The notes under the pieces were generated by a model. That model was not told the DNA's origin, made no database searches, and saw only the letters and a program-made list of their open reading frames with translations. A stretch of 64,000 bases of DNA from Pontibacter sp. G13 (GTDB taxonomy: Bacteria; Bacteroidota; Bacteroidia; J057), in the NCBI RefSeq assembly GCF_031851795.1, contig NZ_CP134696.1, positions 6,262,001 to 6,326,000 of the forward strand. The letters are read 5' to 3'. The translations under genes were made by a program, and so were the position numbers. This document shows positions 44,606-53,508 of this stretch, piece after piece (position 1 is the first letter of the stretch; every line of letters begins with the position of its first letter).

Positions 44606-45682
44606 TCAACGGATGGGTTCTTGGGACGTCCGGATTCCTTTGATCCAATCTAGTGTGTCCTGAACCGCGACTTCACGGCGCTCGACATGGCTTTGGTAGA
44701 CGGCTTCCTGGACGAGCAGATTGTGGAGATAGTCCCAGATTTCGTGCTCGAAAGGCACTTTGTTGAGATATTGAGCCACAAAATGACGTTGGGTGAAATA
44801 CACGCAGTCGCCAGCAAATCCGCGATCCTCATGTAGATAATCAAACTCATAGGGAGCATGGCCAAGCGGATGAACTTCTATCCCTCCGTCAAGGGCCAAG
44901 CGGATGGTCCCACCATTGGCTTCCAGCGTGGTCGTCCCAAACGTATACCGGGGATTCGGATGGGCAGATTCGTTGTAGCGATTGGCATCCCAGACCGCCT
45001 CGCCACCAGATGCCAAGTCAAACAGGATCAGGCCGCTATCTTCACCAGCGATCGCAGAATTCAAGGTCGAAAGCCTCGCGTACACCGAGGTGATCTCACC
45101 TCCCAGATACCGGAATACATCGATGAAGTGAACGCCTGTCTCATGGACCAACATCCGAGGCATGGTCCGAAAATAGGGCTGACGATTCAGATAGGCATCC
45201 TGTCCCCACCCGTCACCCATCCGCATGTGTTGGGTGATCCGGTGAATTTGGTTCCCTACCACGCCTGATCGCCATAGTTGTTTCATGATCCGGTACCAAG
45301 GTTGGAAGCGAAAGTTCTCATGCACCATGAACCGCACGCCAGTTTGTTCGATCACCCGAATAAGTTTGCGGACATCCTCCAAGGTGGGGACAAGCGGTTT
45401 CTGGCAAATGATGTGTTTGCCGGCCTGGGCTAGCATGGTGCTCAGAGTCAGGTGAGTTTCCGGAGGAGTGATGATATCTGCCACGTCAAAATCTACCTGT
45501 CGGCAGAGTTTCTCAACTGATCCGGAAATGTGTGGGATGCCAAATTCACTCGCCAAAGCCTGGGCTTTTTCAAGATCTCGATCACATATTGCGACTACTT
45601 CGACCTCCGGAATACGATTCCAGGCGTCCAAATGAAAACGTGCGAAATATCCTGCTCCAATGCAGGCGATGCGGATACTCAT
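44606..45682 (-). CDS. Gfo/Idh/MocA-family oxidoreductase
   Basis: A 358-residue NAD(P)-dependent dehydrogenase. The Rossmann domain opens IACIGAGYFARFHLDAW, with DRDLEKAQALA and DIITPPETHLTL. The catalytic lysine is in ICQKPLVP (CQKP in place of the common EKP). The C-terminal domain carries ETGVHFIDVFRYLGG with the conserved His and Asp. The family oxidises sugar or polyol substrates at a ring or chain hydroxyl. It is the last gene of the operon; the start at 45680-45682 is used as it begins the Rossmann strand directly. The 28-bp gap to the upstream MFS gene supports co-transcription. The substrate is not identified. Confidence 0.88.
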   Translation of the reverse strand: MSIRIACIGAGYFARFHLDAWNRIPEVEVVAICDRDLEKAQALASEFGIPHISGSVEKLCRQVDFDVADIITPPETHLTLSTMLAQAGKHIICQKPLVPTLEDVRKLIRVIEQTGVRFMVHENFRFQPWYRIMKQLWRSGVVGNQIHRITQHMRMGDGWGQDAYLNRQPYFRTMPRMLVHETGVHFIDVFRYLGGEITSVYARLSTLNSAIAGEDSGLILFDLASGGEAVWDANRYNESAHPNPRYTFGTTTLEANGGTIRLALDGGIEVHPLGHAPYEFDYLHEDRGFAGDCVYFTQRHFVAQYLNKVPFEHEIWDYLHNLLVQEAVYQSHVERREVAVQDTLDWIKGIRTSQEPIR

Positions 45683-45710
45683 GGATGGAAGGATTGAAAC
45701 GAATATGAGA

Positions 45711-46961
45711 TCAATGTGCGAGTCCAGCCTTGGCCTGTACACGCCACCATAGCAAGATGGCCAGTACGTTCAGTCCGGCGGCCGTGTAGAAGAAGAAATC
45801 CACCGAGCCTGTCCAAGCAGTCAGGTACGGAAAGGCGAGTGCAGTAAGAAAGGAACCAATGTTTCCGGCCATGTTCATGGTGCCGGAAACCGCTCCGGCG
45901 TTTTTCTGGCCAATGTCCACACAAAGTGCCCACGAAGGAGGTAGGGTCATGTCTGCGCCCATGACCGCAATGCTGAGCATCAAAACGGCTCCCAAGGGCG
46001 TCTCCATCATCAAGCTGCCCAGCAAGCCCGCAGCTGCCAGCGCAAAACCCACCATGGCAGGAAGTTGGCGAGACCGATTCCAGAACCCTTTGGCAAAGGT
46101 ACGATCCACCCAGAGACCGGCGATCCAATTGCCGATGGCCCCTGCCACAAATGGAGCGGTGGCATACCAGCCAGCCTCTAGGGTTTCCAACTGATAGGTC
46201 TCCTTGAGATGTGGAAAGAGCCAGGTCAGTGCGAAGAAAAAGGTGAAATTCGAGCAAAAGTACTGTCCAATGGCGGACCACATGTTGCGTGATTGAAGCA
46301 TGGTGGAGAGCGAGAGGACTTCGCTTCCCTCCGAAGTAGGAATCTGTCGTCCCTCGATGATCTCCTTGCGTTCCTCATCTGAAAGTCCGACCTGCTCCTC
46401 GGGGGTATCCCGAAACGCCAAGTACCACAATATCGCCCAGCCAATGCCAACCGCGCCAAGGACCATGAACGTATTGCGCCAGCCAAAGCTGGTCAGCAAA
46501 TAGGCTACTAAAGGCAGGGCAAAGGCGGCACCTAACCGTGAACCTGAAAAATTCAGGCCGAGGACCAAGCCTCGTTCTCGCAGAGGAATCCACGAATAGA
46601 TGGCTCGGGACATTCCCGGAAAGGCACCTGCCTCGCCCGCACCAAATAGGAAACGCATGATACCGATGGAGGCGAAGTTCCATGCTGTCCCGGTCATGGC
46701 AGTCATGCCCGACCAAAAGGTAACGATGCCCGCAAGCACCTTTCGCGGTCCAAAACGATCGGACATCCAACCACTTGGAACCTGAAACAGGGCATAGCCC
46801 AACGCAAAAGCTGAGAGGACCCAGCCCATAGTCTTATCGTCAAGCGCAAGATCTCCTCCTATGGAGTCCTTGGCGACGGAAATACAAATTCGATCGATGT
46901 AGAGTAGTAGCGAGAGCAAAAACATCCCAGCCACGACCAGATAACGGCCTCGGAATTTCAT
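45711..46961 (-). CDS. MFS transporter, anion:cation symporter-like
   Basis: A 416-residue, 12-helix transporter. The loop 2-3 motif of the major facilitator superfamily is seen as SGWMSDRFGPRKVLA. Together with LYIDRICISVAKDSIGGDL and AGAVSGTMNMAGNIG it resembles the ACS family (hexuronate, galactarate, tartrate-type acids). In this operon it should import the sugar acid that the kinase and dehydrogenase use. ATG at 46959-46961 is chosen, one base from the kinase stop, which suggests coupling; the upstream open frame lies in the kinase gene. Confidence 0.85.
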   Translation of the reverse strand: MKFRGRYLVVAGMFLLSLLLYIDRICISVAKDSIGGDLALDDKTMGWVLSAFALGYALFQVPSGWMSDRFGPRKVLAGIVTFWSGMTAMTGTAWNFASIGIMRFLFGAGEAGAFPGMSRAIYSWIPLRERGLVLGLNFSGSRLGAAFALPLVAYLLTSFGWRNTFMVLGAVGIGWAILWYLAFRDTPEEQVGLSDEERKEIIEGRQIPTSEGSEVLSLSTMLQSRNMWSAIGQYFCSNFTFFFALTWLFPHLKETYQLETLEAGWYATAPFVAGAIGNWIAGLWVDRTFAKGFWNRSRQLPAMVGFALAAAGLLGSLMMETPLGAVLMLSIAVMGADMTLPPSWALCVDIGQKNAGAVSGTMNMAGNIGSFLTALAFPYLTAWTGSVDFFFYTAAGLNVLAILLWWRVQAKAGLAH

Positions 46962-46962
46962 G

Positions 46963-48372
46963 TTAGGATGGGTTAGTAGGTACAGCGGGTAGTAACGATT
47001 GCAAAATATGGGTGATGCTTTCTGTCTGGCCGACATTGCCGGGAAAGATCAGATAGGGCATGCCCGGGAATCGGGTTTCCGGTCCCAATTCCCAGACAGG
47101 TACTCCCGGGATCACTTGTCCCTTGGCCCAACCTCGTTTGACGTTCAAGGCCCTTGTGGCGATATCGCTGGAGGTAATCCCGCCCTTGGCCAGCAAGAAA
47201 CCGGGTGCGACTGTCAGGTTTGAGACCAATTGAGTAAGGAAGTCTGAGACTCGATTGCCGATGGCCAGACTCTCCTCTGGAGTATCAGCATGGATGAGTT
47301 TTCGACTTGTGAAAACCAATACCGATTGTCCTTGGCGGATATGTGATTCGATTTGTTCAGAAACCTCCTTCGACGTGGGATGATTGCCCTCGATCATCGC
47401 CGGAACGTCTATTTCAAATTCCACCAAATCGGCATGGGCACGGAGGTGGGCCAGTTGTTCGGAGGATTTTGGGACGTACGAACCAACCATCACAAGTCCA
47501 CCATGAGCAGAATTCAACCCTAGATCTTTGGGCCGAAGGAGGGGTTTGGAGGGCTTTGCATCGATGGCCGCCACAAAGGATGCAGCTGTCCGGCAGATTG
47601 GGTTGACTTGGCTTTGAAGTAGAGCTGCTGCAAATTGTTGCAGATCGGAATATTCGGCGGCATTGACGATGCATACATCTCCTGGCGAAAGTGTATCGAT
47701 CTGATGGGTCAATGCTTCGACGGACCGAGTTCGAATATCCGTGATGGAGATGCTTGCTACAAAATCCACTGGTACGGCTCCTCCGGTCTTTTCCTCGACC
47801 CATTTTCGGAGATCTGCATGTTGATAGCCAAATGCCTTGTCTTGGGCAAACGGGGTTTCATTGGCGGGAATCATCTGTTCCCCCTGCCTGACATAGTGGA
47901 CATTGCCGATGGTATATCTGCCTCCTTCGAAAAATGCAGGGATGATGAAATGTACCCCACGTTGTCCTGAGCCATCTTCCAAGGCCAATACCTCAGATGG
48001 ATAATGGCCGCGTAAGGTGCTGTCTCCGCGGCTGATCACTAAGGTACGTTTGTTTGTCGCTTGTTGGGCCGCATGTATTTTCTGCCCCAACCGGAGCCCC
48101 AGAAAATACGCCTCGGGCTCGGGCAGACTACGGGAATTGGTCAGTAGATAGCAAGTAGGAGTTCCCGCCACGAGTTCCTGCTCTATCTCTCCCTCCTGCC
48201 AGGAAGTGATCACAGGGAGGTCATAGACGGTCTGCGTACCGGTGGGATCGTCATCCAGCACGAGGATGGTATCGAATTTCCGATTTTTGACCTGCTGGAC
48301 TGTTTCGATGAGATCGGGCAGGACATTGGGCAAATGGCGAGTTAGTTCTGCGAAAGTAGCGTAGTCAGGCAT
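46963..48372 (-). CDS. DUF1537 four-carbon acid sugar kinase-like protein
   Basis: A 469-residue kinase of the four-carbon acid sugar kinase family (OtnK/DtnK type, SBD_N plus NBD_C). The N-terminal substrate domain has LVLDDDPTGTQTV and SRGDSTLRGHYPSE; the C-terminal nucleotide domain has GITSSDIATRAL and GQVIPGVPVWELG, then PYLIFPGNVGQ. Characterised members phosphorylate D-threonate, L-threonate or D-erythronate at O4 with ATP. The usual partners (PdxA2-like or LtnD dehydrogenase, OtnC aldolase, OtnI isomerase) are not here; a TtuC-like dehydrogenase is instead. ATG at 48370-48372 is preferred since the upstream frame overlaps the cyclase gene. Confidence 0.88.
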   Translation of the reverse strand: MPDYATFAELTRHLPNVLPDLIETVQQVKNRKFDTILVLDDDPTGTQTVYDLPVITSWQEGEIEQELVAGTPTCYLLTNSRSLPEPEAYFLGLRLGQKIHAAQQATNKRTLVISRGDSTLRGHYPSEVLALEDGSGQRGVHFIIPAFFEGGRYTIGNVHYVRQGEQMIPANETPFAQDKAFGYQHADLRKWVEEKTGGAVPVDFVASISITDIRTRSVEALTHQIDTLSPGDVCIVNAAEYSDLQQFAAALLQSQVNPICRTAASFVAAIDAKPSKPLLRPKDLGLNSAHGGLVMVGSYVPKSSEQLAHLRAHADLVEFEIDVPAMIEGNHPTSKEVSEQIESHIRQGQSVLVFTSRKLIHADTPEESLAIGNRVSDFLTQLVSNLTVAPGFLLAKGGITSSDIATRALNVKRGWAKGQVIPGVPVWELGPETRFPGMPYLIFPGNVGQTESITHILQSLLPAVPTNPS

Positions 48373-48382
48373 GATCGAGGAG

Positions 48383-49039
48383 CTAGATATGTTTGGGTTC
48401 AAAAGCGAGGACACGAGCCGGAGCGCCGTCCCCTCCAGCAACTTTGAGTGGAAGGGCCATGAGATAGACTTGATCTGATCGGATGGCATCCAGCTGGGTG
48501 AGTCCTTCTACAATTCGAACATCCCCTCCCAGCAGAATTTCGTGAATTTTGGTCACTTCTGGTAAGTCATTCACATTGGCCACAGAAGGAGGTTCGACTC
48601 CCAAAATCCTCACCCCTCGCTCCACGCACCAATGAGCCAATTCCTCTGAGATTCTGGGCAAATCGTCTCGATAAGCCGCCTCTCCCAACTGCTCACTCCA
48701 TCCGGTATGGATGATGAGGCTGTCTCCTGCTACAAATGTCTTCGAGAGGTGCTCAACGATGGAGGGAGTCAGTAGCGCGCCCGGTTCTGGGGCTGGAACA
48801 CGGACGATCCAGCAATTTCCCATCAAGGTCTCTGGCGTAAATTGATCGATGGTTGTGCCATTTACACCAAAATGTAGCGGGGCATCCATGTGAGTGCCCG
48901 CATGGGAATAGATCTTGAGCCATCGGGCATTCCACCCATCTCCCTCCAATGTCTTGGCAGGCGTATGTGAGTACCCCGCCACTCGATCATCGAGCGGCAG
49001 GGTAAGATCGTGAATTTGGTAACCGGAAAGGTCCAGCAT
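48383..49039 (-). CDS. Cyclase-family metal hydrolase (kynurenine formamidase-like)
   Basis: A 218-residue protein of the cyclase family (PF04199). The opening is IHDLTLPLDD, and the metal motif is HAGTHMDAPLHF (His-x-Gly-Thr-His-x-Asp). GDSLIIHTGWSEQ and GVEPPSVANVNDLPE continue the family pattern. Members hydrolyse amides or lactones such as N-formylkynurenine and isatin, or act as cyclases. In a sugar-acid operon a lactonase-type job is possible, but that is inference. It lies 17 bp after the dehydrogenase gene and 10 bp before the kinase gene. Confidence 0.87.
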   Translation of the reverse strand: MLDLSGYQIHDLTLPLDDRVAGYSHTPAKTLEGDGWNARWLKIYSHAGTHMDAPLHFGVNGTTIDQFTPETLMGNCWIVRVPAPEPGALLTPSIVEHLSKTFVAGDSLIIHTGWSEQLGEAAYRDDLPRISEELAHWCVERGVRILGVEPPSVANVNDLPEVTKIHEILLGGDVRIVEGLTQLDAIRSDQVYLMALPLKVAGGDGAPARVLAFEPKHI

Positions 49040-49056
49040 CGCGATAGTTTTGGAGG

Positions 49057-50130
49057 TTATGCATTTACAGGATTGACGGCCAACGCATCAATGGCGCGAT
49101 TGGCGATGTCGTCCGTGGTGGCGTTTCCGCCCATATCTTTGGTCAAGTTGCCGGATGCAGTCACTTGATTGATCGCATACATGACGTCTTGGGCTGCGGC
49201 AGTTTCTCCGAGATGTTCCAACATGATCGCTCCCGACCAGATTTGGCCGACTGGATTGGCGATGTTCAGTCCGGCAATATCAGGGGCAGAACCGTGGATA
49301 GGCTCAAACATGGATGGGAAAGTTCCCTCGGGATTGAGGTTGCCACTTCCACCCAGACCGAGGCTCCCCATGATGGCCCCACCCAAGTCCGAGAGGATAT
49401 CGCCAATCATATTGGTGGTGAGGATCACGTCGAAATATTCAGGATGCAGCACGAAATTCGCAGAGGCTGCGTCCACATACATTTTCTTGTAGGCAACGTC
49501 CGGGTATTGCTCGGCTACCTCGGCGATGATTCGGTCCCAATAGGCCAAGGTGTGAATCAAGGTATTGGACTTGGTGACATTGGTCAGGGACTTGCGGCGC
49601 TTTTGTGCCAATTTGAAGGCATAGTGCGCCACTCGCTCAATGCCCGCACGGGTCATGATGGTGGTGTCGCATGCCATACCCTCTGGATTGTCCGGATACA
49701 GTTGCCTTCCGGTCTGCACAAATTCCCCCTCGTTATTCTCCCGGATGATCACAAAGTCGATGTCCGATTGGGTCTTGCTGCGAAGCGGGCTTTCGATCCC
49801 GTCGAACAGCTTGACTGGACGATAATTGACGTATTGCTTGAATGCTGTCCGCACCAGATTGGTGAACAACTTGAATGGGAGGGTGTCATCCACCTCTGGC
49901 AATCCCACGGCCCCAAAGTACACGGCATCAAAAGATTTCATGATCTCCAACCCATTTTCGGGAAGAAAATCACCATGTTCCTGATAATATCCTGCGCCCC
50001 AAAGAAAGGTCTCCGATTCAAGGGTGAATCCATGTTTTTGGGCGGCAGCGTGAAGGACTTTCATACCTGCAGGCACGATTTCATGACCAATGCCATCTCC
50101 GTGGACGGCTGCAATGCGATAGGTATTCAT
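49057..50130 (-). CDS. Tartrate/D-malate dehydrogenase-like beta-decarboxylating enzyme
   Basis: A 357-residue member of the isocitrate/isopropylmalate dehydrogenase family. Motifs: AVHGDGIGHEIVPAG, an arginine-containing NYRPVKLFDGIESPL segment, VIIRENNEGEF, NVTKSNTLIHTLAYWD (catalytic Lys), TNMIGDILSDLGG (metal Asp residues), and FEPIHGSAPDIAG followed by NPVGQIWSGAIMLEHLG. The last two and the NEGEF sequence resemble TtuC/DmlA (tartrate or D-malate) rather than LeuB. It would oxidise and decarboxylate a 2-hydroxy acid with NAD. It is the first gene of the operon, with a leader of about 200 nt. Confidence 0.88.
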   Translation of the reverse strand: MNTYRIAAVHGDGIGHEIVPAGMKVLHAAAQKHGFTLESETFLWGAGYYQEHGDFLPENGLEIMKSFDAVYFGAVGLPEVDDTLPFKLFTNLVRTAFKQYVNYRPVKLFDGIESPLRSKTQSDIDFVIIRENNEGEFVQTGRQLYPDNPEGMACDTTIMTRAGIERVAHYAFKLAQKRRKSLTNVTKSNTLIHTLAYWDRIIAEVAEQYPDVAYKKMYVDAASANFVLHPEYFDVILTTNMIGDILSDLGGAIMGSLGLGGSGNLNPEGTFPSMFEPIHGSAPDIAGLNIANPVGQIWSGAIMLEHLGETAAAQDVMYAINQVTASGNLTKDMGGNATTDDIANRAIDALAVNPVNA

Positions 50131-50333
50131 GAGAAGAATGGTAAACGGTTGGGTGGGGGATAAGATGGTGTCTGCTTTCCCTCAAAATCAATGGCTCCTT
50201 CCCGTCTGATTACTCGCTCGGATACGGGGCCATACCCTCCGTACTTGGCGGTAGAAATTGGATTCTTCGCCCCCTCGCAAGATCCCGAACATTCGGGAGC
50301 CATGACTGACTTCTAATTACTTAGCTTGAGTTT

Positions 50334-50364
50334 CAAATATGCCATTTTGAATTTTGAATTCAAA
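50334..50364 (-). promoter_or_regulatory. Candidate promoter of the sugar-acid operon
   Basis: Read on the minus strand: TTTG (complement of 50361-50364), a 19-base spacer, then CATATTTG (complement of 50334-50341), one mismatch from TAnnTTTG. It overlaps the 24-bp palindrome. Confidence 0.55.
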
Positions 50365-50370
50365 ATTCAA
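50347..50370. promoter_or_regulatory. Perfect 24-bp palindrome, likely GntR operator
   Basis: The half-site TTGAATTTTGAA (50347-50358) is followed at once by its exact reverse complement (50359-50370). It covers the -33 element of the minus-strand operon promoter and ends 2 bases before the -33 of the plus-strand regulator promoter, so one bound dimer could block both. Confidence 0.75.
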
Positions 50371-50372
50371 TG

Positions 50373-50402
50373 TTGTGTCTCTTCAAAGTTTAGCTAATTT
50401 CG
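50373..50402 (+). promoter_or_regulatory. Candidate promoter of the GntR regulator gene
   Basis: TTG (50373-50375), 19 bases, TAATTTCG (50395-50402), one mismatch from TAnnTTTG. The predicted start near 50409 gives a leader of about 10 bases. No other structure is evident in 50131-50330. Confidence 0.45.
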
Positions 50403-50418
50403 CATCAAAGGAATATAC

Positions 50419-51042
50419 ATGGAGCATGTCGAGTTGGTGGATCGGATCTATCTGAAAATCAGGCAAATGATTTTCAATCAAGAATTGAAGCCCGGTCAGA
50501 AATTGGTTCAGGAAAAGTTGGCTGCACAATTGGGGATCAGCCGGAGTCCGTTGCTCAAGGCCCTCCAGAAGCTGGAATCTGAGATGTTGGTGGAGAGCAT
50601 TCCTCGACGGGGAATGTATGTCAAGCAGATGGATCCTGCTGAAATTCAGGATATTTTCCAGTGCCGCGCGGTGATCGAAGGTCTGTCCGCTAGATTGTGT
50701 GCCGAACGACTGACCCCTGACCAGATTCAGACCTTGAAGGATTGTTTCGCCGGATTCGACGGGGATGGTCCCATTGACCCAAAAACCTATGCCGAATCCG
50801 ATCGGGCATTTCACACACACCTCATGCAGTGGAGCGGAAACGCCGTGGTCCTTCGCCTCGAAATCTTGAGCCACATTCATTTGAGCGCCTATCAAGTGGG
50901 CCTGCTCCGTACGCCTTCCGAGACACTGGGCGAGCACTTGGCCATCATCGATGCGCTTGAAGCGGGAAATGGAACACTCGCCGAACAGCTGATGCGAACG
51001 CATATCGAGGATTCATTGGCGGCATTTTTGGCGAGATCGTAA
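50419..51042 (+). CDS. GntR-family regulator, FadR (FCD) type
   Basis: A 207-residue transcription factor. The winged helix (about 1-70) shows LKPGQKLVQEKLAAQLGISRSPLLKAL and a wing ending VESIPRRGMYV; the C-terminal FCD domain (about 75-200) has FQCRAVIEGLSARLCAE, DRAFHTHLMQWSGN and EHLAIIDALEAGN with the Asp/His residues that bind metal or ligand. It is divergent from the sugar-acid operon and next to the 24-bp palindrome, so it should be its local repressor released by a pathway intermediate, and probably autoregulates. Confidence 0.92.
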   Translation: MEHVELVDRIYLKIRQMIFNQELKPGQKLVQEKLAAQLGISRSPLLKALQKLESEMLVESIPRRGMYVKQMDPAEIQDIFQCRAVIEGLSARLCAERLTPDQIQTLKDCFAGFDGDGPIDPKTYAESDRAFHTHLMQWSGNAVVLRLEILSHIHLSAYQVGLLRTPSETLGEHLAIIDALEAGNGTLAEQLMRTHIEDSLAAFLARS

Positions 51043-51258
51043 ACGGCTCTGGATGAATTCGTCTATTAGAGAATTGATTTTGGCGTGTAGCGGGGATGTG
51101 CATGGACGAATAGCTGAATGCTGGGGGCAGCTCCTTCCGCCAGTCACTCATTTTGGCCGAGATTCTGCCAAGTATTTGCCCTATTCCATTCGTCCCGACG
51201 CTTAGGTTCCTTCCAAAATGCGTGACGGAATCCATGTCAGTTTATGTAGAATGAAGGC

Positions 51259-51693
51259 ATGGTAGCGCTCATTTTTTCCGATTCATATAGACACCATCTT
51301 CCCGGAGAATTCGATGGTTCACGCGGGGCTGAAGCGGTTTCACCTCAAGACGCAGATACAAGGCGAAGTCAACATCTGATGATGACTTTCAAAGCCGAAG
51401 CAGAAGCGCAGGATGCTGAAATCGAACATGTGACCAAACACTTAGGAACCGGCAGCGCTCGGAATTTCGATGGAGGGATGGATACTAACGTCCTTCAGAC
51501 GCTTTCCATCATCTTCGGGTCCGGAGGATTGGCACTCGCCTATCTGGCTGCGCTTAAACCGCTGATCGTAGAGTGGTTGAAGAATCGAAATGGGAGAACC
51601 ATGCGGATCAAAAAGGGGGAAGTCGAAATCGAGCTGAAGGGCCTCCAGGATTTTGAAGAGGCCATCACGGTGTTGAAGCGATTGGATGATTAG
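51259..51693 (+). CDS. EACC1-like small membrane protein
   Basis: A 144-residue protein. The last 70 residues (MDTNVLQTLSIIFGSGGLALAYL, then a charged EWLKNRNGRTMRIKKGEVEIELKG part and EEAITVLKRL) resemble effector-associated constant component 1 (EACC1), a small module with one membrane helix after a GSGG turn and a soluble beta tail. EACC1 is usually found with effector proteins in actinobacterial conflict or signalling systems; none is adjacent here. The first 70 residues are low in hydrophobics and not recognised. ATG at 51259 is used, but starts at 51378 or 51381 are possible. Confidence 0.45.
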   Translation: MVALIFSDSYRHHLPGEFDGSRGAEAVSPQDADTRRSQHLMMTFKAEAEAQDAEIEHVTKHLGTGSARNFDGGMDTNVLQTLSIIFGSGGLALAYLAALKPLIVEWLKNRNGRTMRIKKGEVEIELKGLQDFEEAITVLKRLDD

Positions 51694-51759
51694 CATGAGA
51701 ATCGTGCAAGGGATATATTGGTCCCTCAAAATCCCTTGAACCAGACCAACTCCACGAGC

Positions 51760-52626
51760 ATGAATAGATTCTCCTCGTCCATGATCCTTTTGGCAATCGT
51801 ACTGTCTTCCTGCAACCCTCCATCCTCACAACCTTCCAAGGAAAGCCTTCCCCATATCGAGCGTCCCACCAATGAGGTCATCCTGAGCTCGGAGATCGTT
51901 TGGGAGCCATTGAACCCTGCACGTGGCGACAAAAGTCCCCAAGCCGGAACCATTTGGGGAGATCGAAAAGGGACTGTAGCCACCGGATTCCTAGCGAAGT
52001 TTGTCGATGGATTCTCCTCTCCTCCTCACATTCACAATGTCACCTACAGGGCTGTGGTGCTCAGAGGATTGGTCCACAACGACGACGCCGATGCTGAGGA
52101 AATGTGGATGCCTTCGGGCTCTTTTTGGACGCAGCCACTGGGCCAACCGCATATCACGTCTGCCAAAGGAGCCGAGAATATTGCCTATGTGGAAATTGAC
52201 AGTGGACCTTATCTGGTCAAGCCCGTTGACGAATCCTTCGATAACGGCGAGCGTCCTGTGAACATCGATGCCTCCAACGTGGTATGGCTAGATCACAGTG
52301 AGACGAACTGGGTGGCAGCAAATGGTTCGGCGGAGATCAGTTTTCTGTGGGACAGTCAAGGAAATGATCACTTCCGTGGTTTATTCGTGAAAATTCCCGC
52401 GGGCTTTGACGGAATAATGGAAACTCAAGGCGAGGTCTTTCGGTCGATCATCATCCAAGGGAATCTGAATTACGAGATGCCTGTCGATCATGAAATCAAG
52501 ATGCTAGATGCCGGAAGCTCCTTTTCCTCTACCGGATTGGCATTGCATCACCTGACCAATCCCTCGGAGGAATCAGCCCTGATCTATGTTCGGACGGATG
52601 GAGAATTGGAGGTCCAGGATCTTTAG
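51760..52626 (+). CDS. DUF4437 cupin-like lipoprotein
   Basis: A 288-residue protein. A short signal ends in a lipobox-like VLSSC (Cys near residue 18), so it is probably a lipoprotein. Two cupin-like repeats follow. The first (about 45-150) has [22 protein letters not shown], with HIH metal ligands, and [15 protein letters not shown]. The second (about 185-280) has [31 protein letters not shown] and ALHHLTN. This fits DUF4437, with no known reaction. ATG 51760 is preferred over 51718 as it starts the signal. Confidence 0.8.
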   Translation: MNRFSSSMILLAIVLSSCNPPSSQPSKESLPHIERPTNEVILSSEIVWEPLNPARGDKSPQAGTIWGDRKGTVATGFLAKFVDGFSSPPHIHNVTYRAVVLRGLVHNDDADAEEMWMPSGSFWTQPLGQPHITSAKGAENIAYVEIDSGPYLVKPVDESFDNGERPVNIDASNVVWLDHSETNWVAANGSAEISFLWDSQGNDHFRGLFVKIPAGFDGIMETQGEVFRSIIIQGNLNYEMPVDHEIKMLDAGSSFSSTGLALHHLTNPSEESALIYVRTDGELEVQDL

Positions 52627-52706
52627 AGTTTATGATTCCTGTAGACGAAAATCTGTTATATTCATTCGACAGATCCTCCCATTGACCTTTCAAATTTCTA
52701 CCGCTT

Positions 52707-53351
52707 ATGTCGCTTTCCCCCAAAGCCCAAGCCATCTATGATCAGATTGACCCAGCGTCCACCAAACTGGGAGATCTGAAGAAAATGGCCAAAGAAATCA
52801 AGCGAGATCACGATCTGGCTCTGGAGCTTTGGTCCTCCGGTGAATACTTGCCTAGACAATTGGCGGTGTTGGTGATGGACAAGAATCTCCTGACTCAAGA
52901 AGTACTGGATCAATTGGACGCGGATATGCAGATACATCCCTCTGCCGAGCAAACCCGAATGATGGAATGGCTGATGGCCAATCAATTGATGAAAGGCAAA
53001 AAGACTACCGCGCTGATCGAATCATGGGCAGATAGTCCTCGCCCTCTGCAAAGGCGAACGTTTTGGTACCATCAGGGCCGCCTTCGATGGACCGGGAAGA
53101 CGCTTCACGAAAATACATCAGAACTACTAGACGCCATCGAATCCCAGATTGCCGACGAGGTGCCCGAGGTGCAATGGGCCATGAACTTCACCGCTGCCTG
53201 GATTGGGATATTTGATGAACCATACCGAGACCGGTGCATCCAGATTGGGGAGACGAATGGATTGTACAAAGATGAGGTGGTGCCCAAAAATTGTACGCCT
53301 AATTATCTGCCGGAATTCATCCGAATAGAAGTGGGGAAGCGGAATCAGTAG
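52707..53351 (+). CDS. DNA alkylation repair-like HEAT protein
   Basis: A 214-residue all-helical protein of AlkC/AlkD-type HEAT-like repeats: LGDLKKMAKEIKRDHDLALELWSSGEYLPRQLAVLVMDK (in pieces) is the family-type opening, with further repeats such as NQLMKGKKTTALIESWADS and PLQRRTFWYHQGRLRW. AlkD-like proteins excise N3/N7-alkylated bases, but the aromatic and aspartate residues that define AlkD's cleft are not clear here, so a non-enzymatic member is possible. It stands alone, 80 bp after the DUF4437 gene. Confidence 0.68.
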   Translation: MSLSPKAQAIYDQIDPASTKLGDLKKMAKEIKRDHDLALELWSSGEYLPRQLAVLVMDKNLLTQEVLDQLDADMQIHPSAEQTRMMEWLMANQLMKGKKTTALIESWADSPRPLQRRTFWYHQGRLRWTGKTLHENTSELLDAIESQIADEVPEVQWAMNFTAAWIGIFDEPYRDRCIQIGETNGLYKDEVVPKNCTPNYLPEFIRIEVGKRNQ

Positions 53352-53508
53352 GGGACGGAGTGACAGCGTGGTTCGCCCGCTTGGGAGCCTAATCATTGAG
53401 ACTATTGATTTGAATAATGAAAATACCAATGATTGTAGGATTTGGCTGGCTTATTGGACGGATTTTTTCGAGGAAGAAGGCACATTGAGCCATCGAAAAA
53501 CCCGATAT

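Noticed and set aside
45679-46281. 200-codon minus-strand frame overlapping the MFS transporter
   Set aside because: Alternate frame of a well-supported transporter gene.
49165-50163. Long open frame (332 codons) on the plus strand opposite the TtuC-like dehydrogenase gene
   Set aside because: Composition and lack of motifs mark it as a shadow of the dehydrogenase coding strand.
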